Of a stretch of 64,000 nucleotides of DNA, positions 1 through 9,508 are shown piece after piece; position 1 is the stretch's first letter, and each line of letters starts with the position of its first letter. Below the pieces are notes generated by a model. The model had not been told where the DNA came from, did no database searches, and saw only the letters and a program-made list of their open reading frames with translations. The DNA is taken from contig NZ_JBAWJZ010000002.1 in NCBI RefSeq assembly GCF_043876835.1, positions 248,001 to 312,000 on the forward strand. Reading direction: 5' to 3'. Source of the stretch: Yeosuana sp043876835. Its GTDB lineage: Bacteria > Bacteroidota > Bacteroidia > Flavobacteriales > Flavobacteriaceae. The translations under genes were made by a program, and so were the position numbers.

Positions 1-901
1 CTAAATAAGGCACTTCTACTAACTTATAGCCATCTTTATAAAATGGATACGGCCCAAACCAATGTTCAAAGGCCTTCATCATTTTTGGTGCATCCTTAAA
101 GTGTTCTTGAGCTTTTTCTAGGTTATCTCTTAAAACATAATAATCCATATCTAAATTCCCATTTTCTCCATCAAATACTTCTGAAAAATGGACATAATCA
201 CCAATATTTACATTGACACCATAATTATTTATGGGATTTTTTACAATCCAACTATATATTTTGTTGTCACCGTATTGTTCAATACTTCTCAATCTGCCAT
301 TAGATACATCCATAAGACCTTTTGGAGTGTCAATGCTAATAAGTATGCTATCTACTTCGTCATACATATGGTCTTTATTTGGCCACCAAACACTCGCTCC
401 TAATCCTTGACATGATGTTGCTACAAAATCATTGCCGTTAGAATCTTTTTTCCAAGAAAAACCACCATCCCAAGGAGCTTTAACAGCTTCTTTTGGGTTG
501 CCTTCATAAAAAACTTCAAGAGTTTTAATATTTCCAATATTTTGAACACTATTCAGTTTAATAAAATGAGCATTACCGTCATCAACTACATTTAATTCTT
601 CTCCGTCCTGTACGACTTTTGCGATTTTTAATGGAGGTTGTAAATCAATTTGTAAATCTTTTGGAGTATCAATCACTTTATATTGAATGGTGTTACTTCC
701 GGAAATAAATTTTTTATCGGGTTCAACTTTTATGTTTAAATGGTAATAAGTTACATCCCACCAAGCGCGTTCTGGTGTAATGCTTCCTCTTAAAGTATCT
801 TGATGTGTAAAATTATTTTTTTCGGTTAACAGGCCTTGTGCTTGGAGGAAAGTATTTCCTAATAAAGTTAAAATTGCTAGAGTTGTTAATTGTTTAAGCA
901 T
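1..901 (-). CDS. M1 family metallopeptidase, N-terminal part (cut by window edge)
   Basis: About 300 residues translate from the ATG at 899-901 down to base 1 with no stop, so the 3' part lies outside the window. The product opens with a signal peptide (MLKQLTTLAILTLL, then LQAQ) and continues as the beta-rich N-terminal domain of gluzincin aminopeptidases. Recognisable M1 features are AWWDVTYYHLNI near the start and KLVEVPYL at the edge, which normally stands just before the GxMEN-type exopeptidase loop. The zinc motif HEXXH would lie beyond the window, so activity cannot be judged here. It starts 10 bases after the stop of the upstream M28 peptidase and is probably cotranscribed with it. 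Both would be exported peptide-degrading enzymes. Confidence 0.88.
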   Translation of the reverse strand, partial: MLKQLTTLAILTLLGNTFLQAQGLLTEKNNFTHQDTLRGSITPERAWWDVTYYHLNIKVEPDKKFISGSNTIQYKVIDTPKDLQIDLQPPLKIAKVVQDGEELNVVDDGNAHFIKLNSVQNIGNIKTLEVFYEGNPKEAVKAPWDGGFSWKKDSNGNDFVATSCQGLGASVWWPNKDHMYDEVDSILISIDTPKGLMDVSNGRLRSIEQYGDNKIYSWIVKNPINNYGVNVNIGDYVHFSEVFDGENGNLDMDYYVLRDNLEKAQEHFKDAPKMMKAFEHWFGPYPFYKDGYKLVEVPYL

Positions 902-911
902 AACATGTATT

Positions 912-2246
912 TTAATTTCTTATTAATTTATTTGGAAAAACCACTGGACTTTCAAATCCATTTTTTCCAACGGAAGCAATGCCAAAAAAATAGTTATCAA
1001 TGACAATTCCATTAAGTGTAAACTCTGAAACATCACCAACAAAACGACTGTTGTCCCATGTTGGAGAGGTTGTATCACGCCAATAAATTTTGTAACCAAC
1101 AGCACCATCTACTTTATCCCATTTAAATTTTGCAGACGCTTCAACAATACCACCAATAGCTACATTTTTAGGAGTTGGTGGTGCCCAAGCTAAACTTGCT
1201 AGAGTTATGGCATTTGCAGCAGTTAGTTTTTTAGCGTAATCAAAATTAACATACTTGATGACATCTCCATATTCTATTCCATTTTCATTTCGTACATCTT
1301 GATGTTGACGATTATAGTTTTCATGAGCTTCCATAATTCGAATACCTGCAAATCCTAAATCATTAAAGGGACGATGATGACCACCACGACCGAATCGATC
1401 TAATCTATAAACCATCATTGGGTTCATTTCTGGCATATATGATTTTACTGTTTTGTGAACGTAACGAGCTAACTGACGAGAAATGCCATCAACTTCTCCA
1501 CCATAAAAACGTCTCATTTGTCGTTCTCTTTCTGTCTCAGTTGGAGGAACTGGTTCTGAAAAAATTCTGAATGTTCTGTTATCAATAATCCCATCTACTC
1601 CTTCTATATTACCAATCATATCATTATTTAAAATACCTATGATTTCCCAACCTTTTTCTTGGGCATATTTCGCTAAACCAGCACCACCAAAAAGACCTTG
1701 TTCTTCACCAGAAAGGCCAACATATATAATACTATTATCAAAACTGTATCTTGAAAGCACTCTGGCAGCTTCAATAGTTCCGGCCAATCCAGAGGCATTG
1801 TCATTAGCTCCAGGGGCATCGGTTGAAAAATCCATCGTATCACTTGCACGAGAATCTATATCACCACTCATAATAATATAACGATTAGGATATTTTGTTC
1901 CTTTTTGAACAGCAACAACATTTACTATCCAGACATCATGAGGAACTCTGGAATTTCCTTCCTTTGTTACAAAATCTTTTTGATAAAAAACTTCTAAGCA
2001 TTGGTTACAGTCTTTTGAGATCGATTCAAATTCAGATTTAACCCATCGTCTTGCAGCACCTATACCTTGAGTTTTAGAAATAGTATCACTAAAAGTGTTT
2101 CTTGTACCAAAATTGACTTGGGTTTTAATGTTTATTTCAATTTTTTGAGCAGAAACACTGTCAATTATTTGATATAGTTGAGAACTAGATTGAGCTGTAA
2201 TAAATTGAAAAGAAGTGAACAGTAAAAGCGATAATATCTTTTTCAT
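912..2246 (-). CDS. Exported M28 family metallopeptidase with C-terminal fibronectin type III domain
   Basis: This is a 444-residue protein with a signal peptide ending near FITAQ (residue 19). The M28 di-zinc aminopeptidase fold covers roughly residues 100-350, followed by an Fn3-like domain (about 355-440). Visible active-site elements are GANDN (D149, bridging ligand), GEEQG (catalytic E181 and ligand E182), NND (D209) and NRQHQD (H315). The position that is normally the first zinc-ligand His (GHxDS) reads SGDIDSR, so the ligand would be D129. The rest of the site is intact, so I read it as a variant subfamily and not a dead enzyme. It is the first gene of a two-gene unit with the M1 peptidase downstream. 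Confidence 0.88.
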   Translation of the reverse strand: MKKILSLLLFTSFQFITAQSSSQLYQIIDSVSAQKIEINIKTQVNFGTRNTFSDTISKTQGIGAARRWVKSEFESISKDCNQCLEVFYQKDFVTKEGNSRVPHDVWIVNVVAVQKGTKYPNRYIIMSGDIDSRASDTMDFSTDAPGANDNASGLAGTIEAARVLSRYSFDNSIIYVGLSGEEQGLFGGAGLAKYAQEKGWEIIGILNNDMIGNIEGVDGIIDNRTFRIFSEPVPPTETERERQMRRFYGGEVDGISRQLARYVHKTVKSYMPEMNPMMVYRLDRFGRGGHHRPFNDLGFAGIRIMEAHENYNRQHQDVRNENGIEYGDVIKYVNFDYAKKLTAANAITLASLAWAPPTPKNVAIGGIVEASAKFKWDKVDGAVGYKIYWRDTTSPTWDNSRFVGDVSEFTLNGIVIDNYFFGIASVGKNGFESPVVFPNKLIRN

Positions 2247-2502
2247 AAAAAATTTCTACTAAAATAATAAAAAATTTCTGTTGAAATAATTCAAAGAGCT
2301 TCTGAAATAGATAAACTCTTTTTTGAAAGTCAATAATATTATATTTTAGATTTTGTAGTTCGTCGTTTATTTGCGATTTATGACGTAGAAAAAATATTAA
2401 TATATATAATAACTCTAAATTAAATAAAATTATCTCCCCTAAGAAGAGATACTGTGATAGCTCAATTGTCAATTTTTAACCAATTAAAACCAAAATATAA
2501 TT

Positions 2503-3522
2503 ATGAAATTAACTAAACCAATTGTGCTAGCATTGATGCTTGTCGTATGCTTTGCTTGTGAAAACAAAGAATTAACGACCAATGAACTTCAATCTAGCAA
2601 ACGGATTGAGCAAAAATTTATTAAAATTGATGTAAACTTTGAAGAAGGAGCAAATGCTTTGAGAAATGGAAAAACAAAAAACAATAATGATGACCCAATC
2701 CTAGACATGATGACTAAAATAAACGCTGCAATTGCAGGTCAAGGAATTATACTAGAGAAAGTTGAAATTCTAGGGGCTGATGAAGCAGGGCGAACAGTAT
2801 TCTTTGATAATAAAGGTAGTAAACAAACTAATTTTGATTGGGTACCTAATGATCCTCGTAATAATGGTTTTGGAGCAGCAGTCCCTTATTGGATTGATGA
2901 TACACAATTAGGAACAAGCTCTGATATGACTCAACAGGCGACATTTGATGCTATGGTGAATAGTATGCAGACATGGGAAGTGGTATCATGCTCTGATGGT
3001 CTTGAAATCCCATTTTTAGGAACCTCTGGATTTGATATTGGTCTTGTTCAGTATCTTGAAGGATTTGGTGGATCTGATCTTGTAATTGTTGGAGCTATTG
3101 CACATGCTGGAATTTTACCTCCTGATTTTTTTGAAACTGTTCTAGGATCTGGTGCAGGAACTGGTACTATTGGTGTAACCTTTACATTTAGCTATGGTAC
3201 TGATATTGATGGTAACGGTAAAGGTGATACAGCTTTGAGCGAAATTTATATTAACGATAATTTTAATTTCCAAGATGCTCCAAACGATGATTTATTTGAT
3301 GGGAATGGAGTTATTGATTTTGAAACCATTGTACTTCATGAAGTGGGACATGGGTTAAGTCAAGCTCATTTTGGAACTGCTTTTAGAGATGGTGGTCAAG
3401 GAAATCTTCATTTTTCACCAGCCGCTTTAATGAATGCAGGTTATACAGTTGGAAGAAGAGATATCTCTGGAACTGATGAAGCTGGGTATTGTAGTAACTG
3501 GGGTACATGGCCTAATAATTAA
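2503..3522 (+). CDS. Metzincin-like zinc protease, probable lipoprotein
   Basis: This 339-residue exported protein has an N-terminal hydrophobic segment ending in CFACENKE, a relaxed Bacteroidota lipobox (Cys19). The C-terminal third carries the extended zinc motif HEVGHGLSQAH (H279, E280, H283, H289) and a likely Met-turn (ALMNAGY, M310). This fits matrixin/astacin-like metzincins. The usual Gly at the eighth motif position is Ser. An acidic, glycine-rich stretch (about 233-270, DIDGNGKGD and DGNGVIDF) resembles calcium-binding loops. It is monocistronic, divergent from the M28 gene and followed by a strong terminator. The natural substrate is unknown. Confidence 0.8.
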   Translation: MKLTKPIVLALMLVVCFACENKELTTNELQSSKRIEQKFIKIDVNFEEGANALRNGKTKNNNDDPILDMMTKINAAIAGQGIILEKVEILGADEAGRTVFFDNKGSKQTNFDWVPNDPRNNGFGAAVPYWIDDTQLGTSSDMTQQATFDAMVNSMQTWEVVSCSDGLEIPFLGTSGFDIGLVQYLEGFGGSDLVIVGAIAHAGILPPDFFETVLGSGAGTGTIGVTFTFSYGTDIDGNGKGDTALSEIYINDNFNFQDAPNDDLFDGNGVIDFETIVLHEVGHGLSQAHFGTAFRDGGQGNLHFSPAALMNAGYTVGRRDISGTDEAGYCSNWGTWPNN

Positions 3523-3550
3523 AGTAAAGAAATTTCAAGCTATTAATTGA

Positions 3551-3583
3551 AAAAAGCTCCAAATTTAAATTTGGAGCTTTTTT
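3551..3583. terminator. Bidirectional terminator between the metzincin gene and fadE
   Basis: A perfect 16-bp-arm palindrome (arms 3551-3566 and 3567-3582, core AGCTCCAAATTT) starts with an A run and ends with a T run. It can therefore serve both convergent genes. Confidence 0.85.
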
Positions 3584-3606
3584 GCATTTGAATTAGTCAC
3601 TATTAA

Positions 3607-5415
3607 TTAAAAACAATATTTGTTTTCTGCTTTTACTTTTTCGGCTATTTCTTTTCTTAAATCTACAATATCTGGATAATTGGTGTATTTAACATAACGC
3701 TTAAGTCCCATAAGAAGCATTCGTTGTTCATCACCTTCTGCAAATGAAATAATGCTTTCTTTTCCGTTTTTTTCAACAATTGAAACGGCGTTGTATAAAT
3801 ATAATTTAGCCATAGCTATTTGAACTTTTTGAGCTTCTTCACCAAAACGCTTCACATTTTTTTCAGTTCTTAATATGGTAGATTCAGCCATATAAATTTC
3901 AATTAAGATATCTGAAGCTGCAATTAGTAGCTGTTGATGGGCATCTAAATCTGGTCCAAATTTTTGAACAGCAGCACCGGCAACCATTAAAAACACCTTT
4001 TTAAGTTTGGCTATCATGTCTTTTTCTTCTGAAAACAACTCGGAATAATCTGGAGTTTCAAAAGAAGGAATTCCCATTAGTTCATTTGCGACGGCTGTTG
4101 CAGGACCCAATAAATCAACATGACCTTTCATGGCTTTTTTTACAAGCATGCCAACACAAAGCATTCGGTTTATTTCATTCGTGCCTTCATAAATTCTGGC
4201 AATTCTGGCATCTCTCCAGGCAGCTTCCATTGGCGTGTCTTCAGAGAATCCCATACCACCAAAAATTTGAATTCCTTCATCCGCACAGTTTTGAACATCT
4301 TCAGAAACTGCTACTTTTAAAATGGAACATTCAATGGCGTATTCTTCAACACCTTTAAGTTCTGCTTCTTGATGGGTGTTGCCTGCTGCAATGCGTAATG
4401 CAATGCGATCTTCAATATTTTTTGCTGCTCTATAACAAGCAGATTCGCCAGCGTAAGCACTTGCAGACATTTCCGCTAGTTTGTATTTTATAGCTCCAAA
4501 ATCTGATATAGCAGTTTTGAACTGCTTTCTTTCATTGGCATATTGTACAGCTATTGTTGTTATTCGTCTTTGAGAGTCAAGACAAGCAGCGGCTAATTTA
4601 ATACGACCAACGTTTAATGCATTCATGGCAATTTTAAAACCATTTCCTCTTTCAGAAAGCATATTTTCAACAGGAACAACTGTATCGGTAAAGAAGACCT
4701 GACGTGTAGAAGACGAACGAATACCTAACTTGTGTTCTTCTTCACCTAGAGTAATTCCGTTAGGGTTTTCTTTATCGAATTCAACAATGAAACCAGTAAT
4801 GTTTTTGTCATTTTCAATGCGGGCAAATACAATCATTAATTTGCAAAAGCCAGCGTTTGAAATCCACATTTTTTGTCCATTGATTTTATAACTTTTTCCA
4901 TCTTCAGATAGGGTAGCAGTTGTTTTACCAGAATTGGCATCACTACCAGCACCAGGCTCTGTTAAGCAATAAGAACCAAACCATTCACCAGTTGCCAGTT
5001 TTGGAATATATTTTTGTTTTTGTTCTTCAGTTCCGTATAATATTATTGGTAACGTACCAATACCAGTATGGGCACCAAAGGCAGTACTAAAAGAGCCTGT
5101 TCCACTAGAGATATAGTCGCATGTTAATAATGTTGAAACAAAGCCCATGCCCAAACCGCCATAAGCTTCAGGAACAGCAACACTTAAAAAACCAAGGTCA
5201 CCAGCTTTTTTCATACATGCTTCGGTGAGCGCATAATCTTTAGCTTCAAATCGAGGTTTATTTGGAATAATTTCACGGTCATTGAATTCCATTACCGCTT
5301 CTTTCATCATTTTTTGTTCCTCTGAAAAATCTTCAGGAGTGAACACATCTTCACATTTAGTTTCTTTAACAAGGAATTGACCTCCTCTTAATAGCTCTTT
5401 TTCTTTTGTTTCCAT
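3607..5415 (-). CDS. fadE: Acyl-CoA dehydrogenase (FadE type, with C-terminal extension)
   Basis: This 602-residue flavoprotein catalyses the first step of fatty-acid beta-oxidation (acyl-CoA to trans-2-enoyl-CoA). The core shows the family signatures CLTEPGAGSDA (FAD/substrate region), KMWISNAGFC, QIFGGMGFSEDTP and the catalytic-base segment IYEGTNEINR. A C-terminal extension of about 150 residues makes it resemble VLCAD and Bacillus FadE (about 594 residues), not the 380-residue short form. It is the last gene of the marR-fadN-fadA-fadE operon, starting 15 bases after the fadA stop. Its electron acceptor (ETF) is not encoded in this window. Confidence 0.93.
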   Translation of the reverse strand: METKEKELLRGGQFLVKETKCEDVFTPEDFSEEQKMMKEAVMEFNDREIIPNKPRFEAKDYALTEACMKKAGDLGFLSVAVPEAYGGLGMGFVSTLLTCDYISSGTGSFSTAFGAHTGIGTLPIILYGTEEQKQKYIPKLATGEWFGSYCLTEPGAGSDANSGKTTATLSEDGKSYKINGQKMWISNAGFCKLMIVFARIENDKNITGFIVEFDKENPNGITLGEEEHKLGIRSSSTRQVFFTDTVVPVENMLSERGNGFKIAMNALNVGRIKLAAACLDSQRRITTIAVQYANERKQFKTAISDFGAIKYKLAEMSASAYAGESACYRAAKNIEDRIALRIAAGNTHQEAELKGVEEYAIECSILKVAVSEDVQNCADEGIQIFGGMGFSEDTPMEAAWRDARIARIYEGTNEINRMLCVGMLVKKAMKGHVDLLGPATAVANELMGIPSFETPDYSELFSEEKDMIAKLKKVFLMVAGAAVQKFGPDLDAHQQLLIAASDILIEIYMAESTILRTEKNVKRFGEEAQKVQIAMAKLYLYNAVSIVEKNGKESIISFAEGDEQRMLLMGLKRYVKYTNYPDIVDLRKEIAEKVKAENKYCF

Positions 5416-5430
5416 TTTTTAGTGTATAGT

Positions 5431-6621
5431 TTAATTTAAAAATTCAAATATTCCGCAAGCACCTTGTCCTGTTCCAACACACATGGTTACTGCACCGTAT
5501 TTGCCTTTCATATTTTGTTTTCTCATTTCATCAAATAATTGTACCGATAGTTTTGCTCCAGTACATCCAAGAGGATGACCTAAAGCTATTGCTCCACCAT
5601 TAACGTTAATGATGTTTGGGTTTAAGTTTAATTCTCTAATAACTGCTAAAGATTGAGATGCAAAAGCTTCGTTTAGTTCAATTAGAGATAAATCATCTTG
5701 TTTTAAACCAGCCAGTTTTAATGCCTTTGGTATGGCTTTTACTGGTCCGATTCCCATAATTCTTGGTTCAACTCCAGCAGCTGCGTAATTTACAAGTCTT
5801 GCTATAGGTTCAAGATTTAATTCTTTTACCATGTCTTCACTCATTATCATTACAAAAGCAGCACCATCACTCATTTGCGAAGAGTTACCTGCAGTTACAC
5901 TTCCGTTAGCAGCAAATACAGGTCTTAATTTTGATAATGCTTCAACACTAGTACCTTCGCGTGGACCTTCATCTTTAGTAACAGTATATTTTTTTGTTGC
6001 TCGTTTTCCGTTTTCATCAATATAGGTTTGTTCAACCTCAATAGGGACAATCTGGTCTTGAAAACGATTTCCAGCTTGTGCTTTTAAAGCTTTCATGTGT
6101 GAATTATAAGCAAATTCATCTTGGTCTTCACGAGAAATATTAAATTGATTTGCAACTGCCTCAGCTGTATTTCCCATTCCCCAATAATAATCTTCATGTC
6201 CAGATTTAATGGTGTCGTAATTCAATTCTGGTTTAAAGCCTGTCATTGGAACTGAACTCATGCTTTCTGCACCGCCAGCAATGATGCAATCAGCCATTCC
6301 AGCTTGAATTTTAGCTGCAGCAATAGCAATAGTTTCAATTCCTGAGGAACAAAAACGATTGACCGTTACACCAGGTACATTGACACTATTTAGCCCTATA
6401 AGTGAGATAAAACGTGCCATGTTGAGTCCTTGAGCTCCTTCGGGCATGGCATTTCCAACAATAACGTCATCAATACGTTTTACATCTAAATTTGGTAATT
6501 CTCTCATCATGTATTGAATGGTTTCAGCACCCAATTCATCAGCTCTTTTAAAACGGAATACTCCTTTTGGAGCTTTACCAACCGCAGTTCTATATGCTTT
6601 TACTATATATGCTTGTCTCAT
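5431..6621 (-). CDS. fadA: Acetyl-CoA C-acyltransferase (3-ketoacyl-CoA thiolase)
   Basis: This 396-residue thiolase catalyses the last beta-oxidation step, CoA-dependent cleavage of 3-ketoacyl-CoA to acetyl-CoA and a shortened acyl-CoA. The nucleophile loop is NRFCSSGIETIA (Cys near residue 90). The downstream active-site blocks are NEAFASQ, GGAIALGHPLGCTGA (catalytic His) and CVGTGQGACGIF (second Cys). Length matches the family. It sits 4 bases after the fadN stop, so translation is probably coupled. An acetoacetyl-CoA thiolase role is possible, but the operon favours degradation. Confidence 0.95.
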   Translation of the reverse strand: MRQAYIVKAYRTAVGKAPKGVFRFKRADELGAETIQYMMRELPNLDVKRIDDVIVGNAMPEGAQGLNMARFISLIGLNSVNVPGVTVNRFCSSGIETIAIAAAKIQAGMADCIIAGGAESMSSVPMTGFKPELNYDTIKSGHEDYYWGMGNTAEAVANQFNISREDQDEFAYNSHMKALKAQAGNRFQDQIVPIEVEQTYIDENGKRATKKYTVTKDEGPREGTSVEALSKLRPVFAANGSVTAGNSSQMSDGAAFVMIMSEDMVKELNLEPIARLVNYAAAGVEPRIMGIGPVKAIPKALKLAGLKQDDLSLIELNEAFASQSLAVIRELNLNPNIINVNGGAIALGHPLGCTGAKLSVQLFDEMRKQNMKGKYGAVTMCVGTGQGACGIFEFLN

Positions 6622-6625
6622 TTTT

Positions 6626-9019
6626 TTAGTTTCTTAAAGGTTTACCTGTTTTTAACATGTGTTGAATACGCTCTAAAGTTTTTCGCTCTGTACATAAACT
6701 TAAGAATGCTTCTCGCTCTAAGTCTAATAGGTATTGTTCACTTACCAATGTGGGTTCCGATAAATCACCGCCAGCCATAACATAAGCTAATTTGTTTGCT
6801 ATTTTATGGTCATGTTCACTTATATATTTACTGGCTTCCATAGCATCGGTTCCAACTAAAAACATACCCAATGCTTGTTTACCCAAAACTTTCACGTCTT
6901 TACGTTTTATGGGTTGAGTGTAACCTTGTTCAGCCATTAATTTAGCATATGCTTTTGCAGTAGCAATTTGTCGGTCTCTATTGACAACCACGACATCTTT
7001 TCCTTTTTGAAGAATTCCATAATCAAAAGCTTCGTAGGCAGAGGTTGCTACTTTAGCCATTCCAATAGTTAAGAAATATTCCTGAAGTACATTTAATTCT
7101 ACATCATTTTTTCTAAAGGTATCAGAAGCTCTTAAAGCCATTTCTTTGGAACCACCACCACCGGGAATCACTCCAACTCCAAATTCTACCAATCCAATAT
7201 AAGTTTCTGCAGCTGCAACAACTTTGTCTGCGTGCATGGATAATTCGCAACCACCACCAAGTGCCATACCATGAGGAGCAGCAATTGTTGGTATGGCTGA
7301 ATAGCGCATACGCATCATAGTGTCTTGGAAATATTTGATTGCCATGTTAAGCTCATCATACTCCTGCTCTGCAGCCATCATGAAAATCATACCAATATTA
7401 GCGCCAACAGAGAAATTAGCTCCTTGATTGCCTATAACTAAACCTGCAAAGTCTTTTTCAGCTAAATCAATTGCTTTATTTAAACCAGCTAACACATCGC
7501 CTCCAATGGTGTTCATTTTAGATTGGAATTCGCAATTGAGAATGCCATCTCCTAAATCTTCAATAACAACCCCCGAATTTTTATATACTTCATTCGATTT
7601 TCTGATGTTATCTAAAATGATGAAAGCATCTTGTCCAGGAATTTTTTCTTGAGATTTTTTTGGAATATCATAATAAAAAGTTGCACCATTTTTAACAGTG
7701 TAAAAAGAAGAACTTCCTGATGCAAGCATCTCATTTACCCAAGCTGCCGGTTGTTTGCCTTGAGCTTTCATAAGCTCGATACCTTTTTCAACACCTATAG
7801 CATCCCAGATTTGGAACGGACCATGTTCCCAGCCAAATCCTGCTTTCATGGCATCATCTAATTTGTATAATTCATCTGAAATTTCAGGAATTCTGTTTGA
7901 CACGTATTCAAACATAGCAGCAAAATTCTTTCTATAAAATTCACCTGCTTTATCTTTTCCAGATACCAAAACTTTAAATCTGTCAATGACTTTGTCAATA
8001 GTTTTAGTGAGTTCTAATGTTGCGAAATTTGTTTTTTTACTATCTCGATATTCTAAAGTGATTAAATCAAGCGTCTTGATATCTCTACCTTCTTTTTTAT
8101 AAAAACCTTGCCCTGTTTTACTTCCAAGCCATTTATTTTCCATCATGGTATTGATGAAATCTGGTAGTTTGAACAAGTTGAGAGCTTCATCATTAGGACA
8201 GTTTTCGTAAATTCCATTAGCAACATGTACTAAAGTATCTAAGCCTACTACATCAACTGTTCTGAAAGTTGCTGATTTTGGACGACCAATAACCGGGCCA
8301 GTTAGTTTATCAACTTCTTCAACGGTTAAATCTAATTCCTTTACTTGATGAAATAAACTTTGAATTCCGAAGATGCCTATTCTGTTACCAATAAAAGCAG
8401 GCGTGTCTTTTGCTATGACTGAAGTTTTTCCAAGAAATTGTTCACCATAACCGTTTAAAAATGATATAACAGAAGGATCTGTTTTTGGTCCAGGAATGAT
8501 TTCAAATAATTTTAAATAACGTGCCGGGTTAAAAAAATGTGTTCCACAAAAATGCTTTTGAAAGTCTTCACTATGTCCTTCACTCATAAAATGAATTGGG
8601 ATTCCTGAAGTATTAGAAGTTATTAATGTGCCTGGTGTTCTATATTTTTCCAGTTTTTCAAAAACCAGTTTTTTGATGTCTAATCGTTCAACAACCACTT
8701 CCATAATCCAATCAACATCTTTCACTTTTGAAATATCATCTTCAAGGTTTCCTGTAGTAATTCTGCTTGCAAAACTTTGATGATAAATTGGTGAAGGCTT
8801 AGACTTTAGAGATGTCATCAAAGAATCATTAACTAAACGATTTCTAACAACTTTATCTTCAAGCGTTAATCCTTTTGCTTTTTCAGCATCATTTAATTCC
8901 CTAGGGATGATGTCTAATAATAGTACATCAACGCCAATATTGGCAAAATGGCAGGCAATACCGCTTCCCATAATTCCGGAACCAATAACCGCTACTTTTT
9001 TAATTCTACGTTTACTCAT
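6626..9019 (-). CDS. fadN: Bifunctional 3-hydroxyacyl-CoA dehydrogenase / enoyl-CoA hydratase (FadN type)
   Basis: This 797-residue protein performs the middle two beta-oxidation steps. The NAD-binding Rossmann motif IGSGIMGSG lies at residues 12-20. The 3HCDH N and C domains follow (GTHFFNPARYLKLFEIIPG, NRIGIFGIQSL). An enoyl-CoA hydratase/isomerase domain forms the C-terminal part (ANFSVGANIGMIF, HGMALGGGCELSMHAD, VGVIPGGGGSKEMALR). This order is the reverse of E. coli FadB and matches Bacillus subtilis FadN (789 residues), as does the downstream order fadA then fadE. It starts 15 bases after the marR stop. Confidence 0.93.
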   Translation of the reverse strand: MSKRRIKKVAVIGSGIMGSGIACHFANIGVDVLLLDIIPRELNDAEKAKGLTLEDKVVRNRLVNDSLMTSLKSKPSPIYHQSFASRITTGNLEDDISKVKDVDWIMEVVVERLDIKKLVFEKLEKYRTPGTLITSNTSGIPIHFMSEGHSEDFQKHFCGTHFFNPARYLKLFEIIPGPKTDPSVISFLNGYGEQFLGKTSVIAKDTPAFIGNRIGIFGIQSLFHQVKELDLTVEEVDKLTGPVIGRPKSATFRTVDVVGLDTLVHVANGIYENCPNDEALNLFKLPDFINTMMENKWLGSKTGQGFYKKEGRDIKTLDLITLEYRDSKKTNFATLELTKTIDKVIDRFKVLVSGKDKAGEFYRKNFAAMFEYVSNRIPEISDELYKLDDAMKAGFGWEHGPFQIWDAIGVEKGIELMKAQGKQPAAWVNEMLASGSSSFYTVKNGATFYYDIPKKSQEKIPGQDAFIILDNIRKSNEVYKNSGVVIEDLGDGILNCEFQSKMNTIGGDVLAGLNKAIDLAEKDFAGLVIGNQGANFSVGANIGMIFMMAAEQEYDELNMAIKYFQDTMMRMRYSAIPTIAAPHGMALGGGCELSMHADKVVAAAETYIGLVEFGVGVIPGGGGSKEMALRASDTFRKNDVELNVLQEYFLTIGMAKVATSAYEAFDYGILQKGKDVVVVNRDRQIATAKAYAKLMAEQGYTQPIKRKDVKVLGKQALGMFLVGTDAMEASKYISEHDHKIANKLAYVMAGGDLSEPTLVSEQYLLDLEREAFLSLCTERKTLERIQHMLKTGKPLRN

Positions 9020-9034
9020 TATATAAAAACCTAA

Positions 9035-9478
9035 TTATTTAGTTTGTTTGTAAATTTTTTTGTTTGAGACCATATCATTAATCAATTCGGCTACTTCATA
9101 AAAATGATTTAGTTTTTCTTCAGAAATATTATTTCTGATAGCTTCATTAAAGGTGAGAACCTTTTCCCTTGAATAGGCTCTTTTTTCTTTACCAAAATCT
9201 GTAAGATATATTAGAACACTTCTACCATCGTCTGGATTAGGGCGTCTTTCAATTAAACCTCTCTTTTCCATGGTTTTCAAAATTCTTGATAAGCTTGTGG
9301 CTTCCATACCCATTTTTGGGCCTAAAGATGTTGAAGGCGTTCCTCTTTCTTGGTCTATGCTTAATAGCGTTAAACCTGTAGCCATGGTGCTCTCAAATTT
9401 AAGAGCTTCTTCATTATACATTTTGAAAACAGCTAACCATGTGGTTCTCAATACATAATCAATGGTTTTGTCTTTCAT
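9035..9478 (-). CDS. MarR family transcriptional regulator of the fad operon
   Basis: This 147-residue winged-helix regulator is the first gene of the beta-oxidation operon. The DNA-binding region is visible as STSLGPKMGMEATSLSRIL, followed by the wing ERRPNPDDGRSVLIYLTDFGK, here spanning about residues 60-105. The helices on both sides would form the dimer interface. MarR proteins usually repress their own operon and respond to a small ligand, and in this position an acyl-CoA or fatty acid is the natural guess. A 28-bp palindrome overlapping the promoter (9509-9536) is the likely operator. Ligand and polarity of regulation are inferred. Confidence 0.9.
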   Translation of the reverse strand: MKDKTIDYVLRTTWLAVFKMYNEEALKFESTMATGLTLLSIDQERGTPSTSLGPKMGMEATSLSRILKTMEKRGLIERRPNPDDGRSVLIYLTDFGKEKRAYSREKVLTFNEAIRNNISEEKLNHFYEVAELINDMVSNKKIYKQTK

Positions 9479-9497
9479 AGTTCGTTTTTGTAAAAAT

Positions 9498-9505
9498 CAA
9501 ATATA
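9498..9505 (-). promoter_or_regulatory. -7 promoter box of the marR-fadNAE operon
   Basis: The minus strand reads TATATTTG, an exact match to the Bacteroidota -7 consensus TAnnTTTG, 19 bases upstream of the marR start codon. No clear TTG -33 box is visible. The region where it would lie is occupied by the palindrome at 9509-9536. Confidence 0.6.
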
Positions 9506-9508
9506 TAA

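Noticed and set aside
188..403. 71-residue plus-strand ORF
   Set aside because: It lies wholly inside the M1 peptidase coding sequence on the other strand, whose protein signature is clear.
2185..2472. 95-residue minus-strand ORF upstream of the M28 gene
   Set aside because: It overlaps the M28 signal peptide in another frame and its composition (Phe/Ile-rich, AT-driven) has no domain. It is a by-product of AT-rich intergenic DNA.
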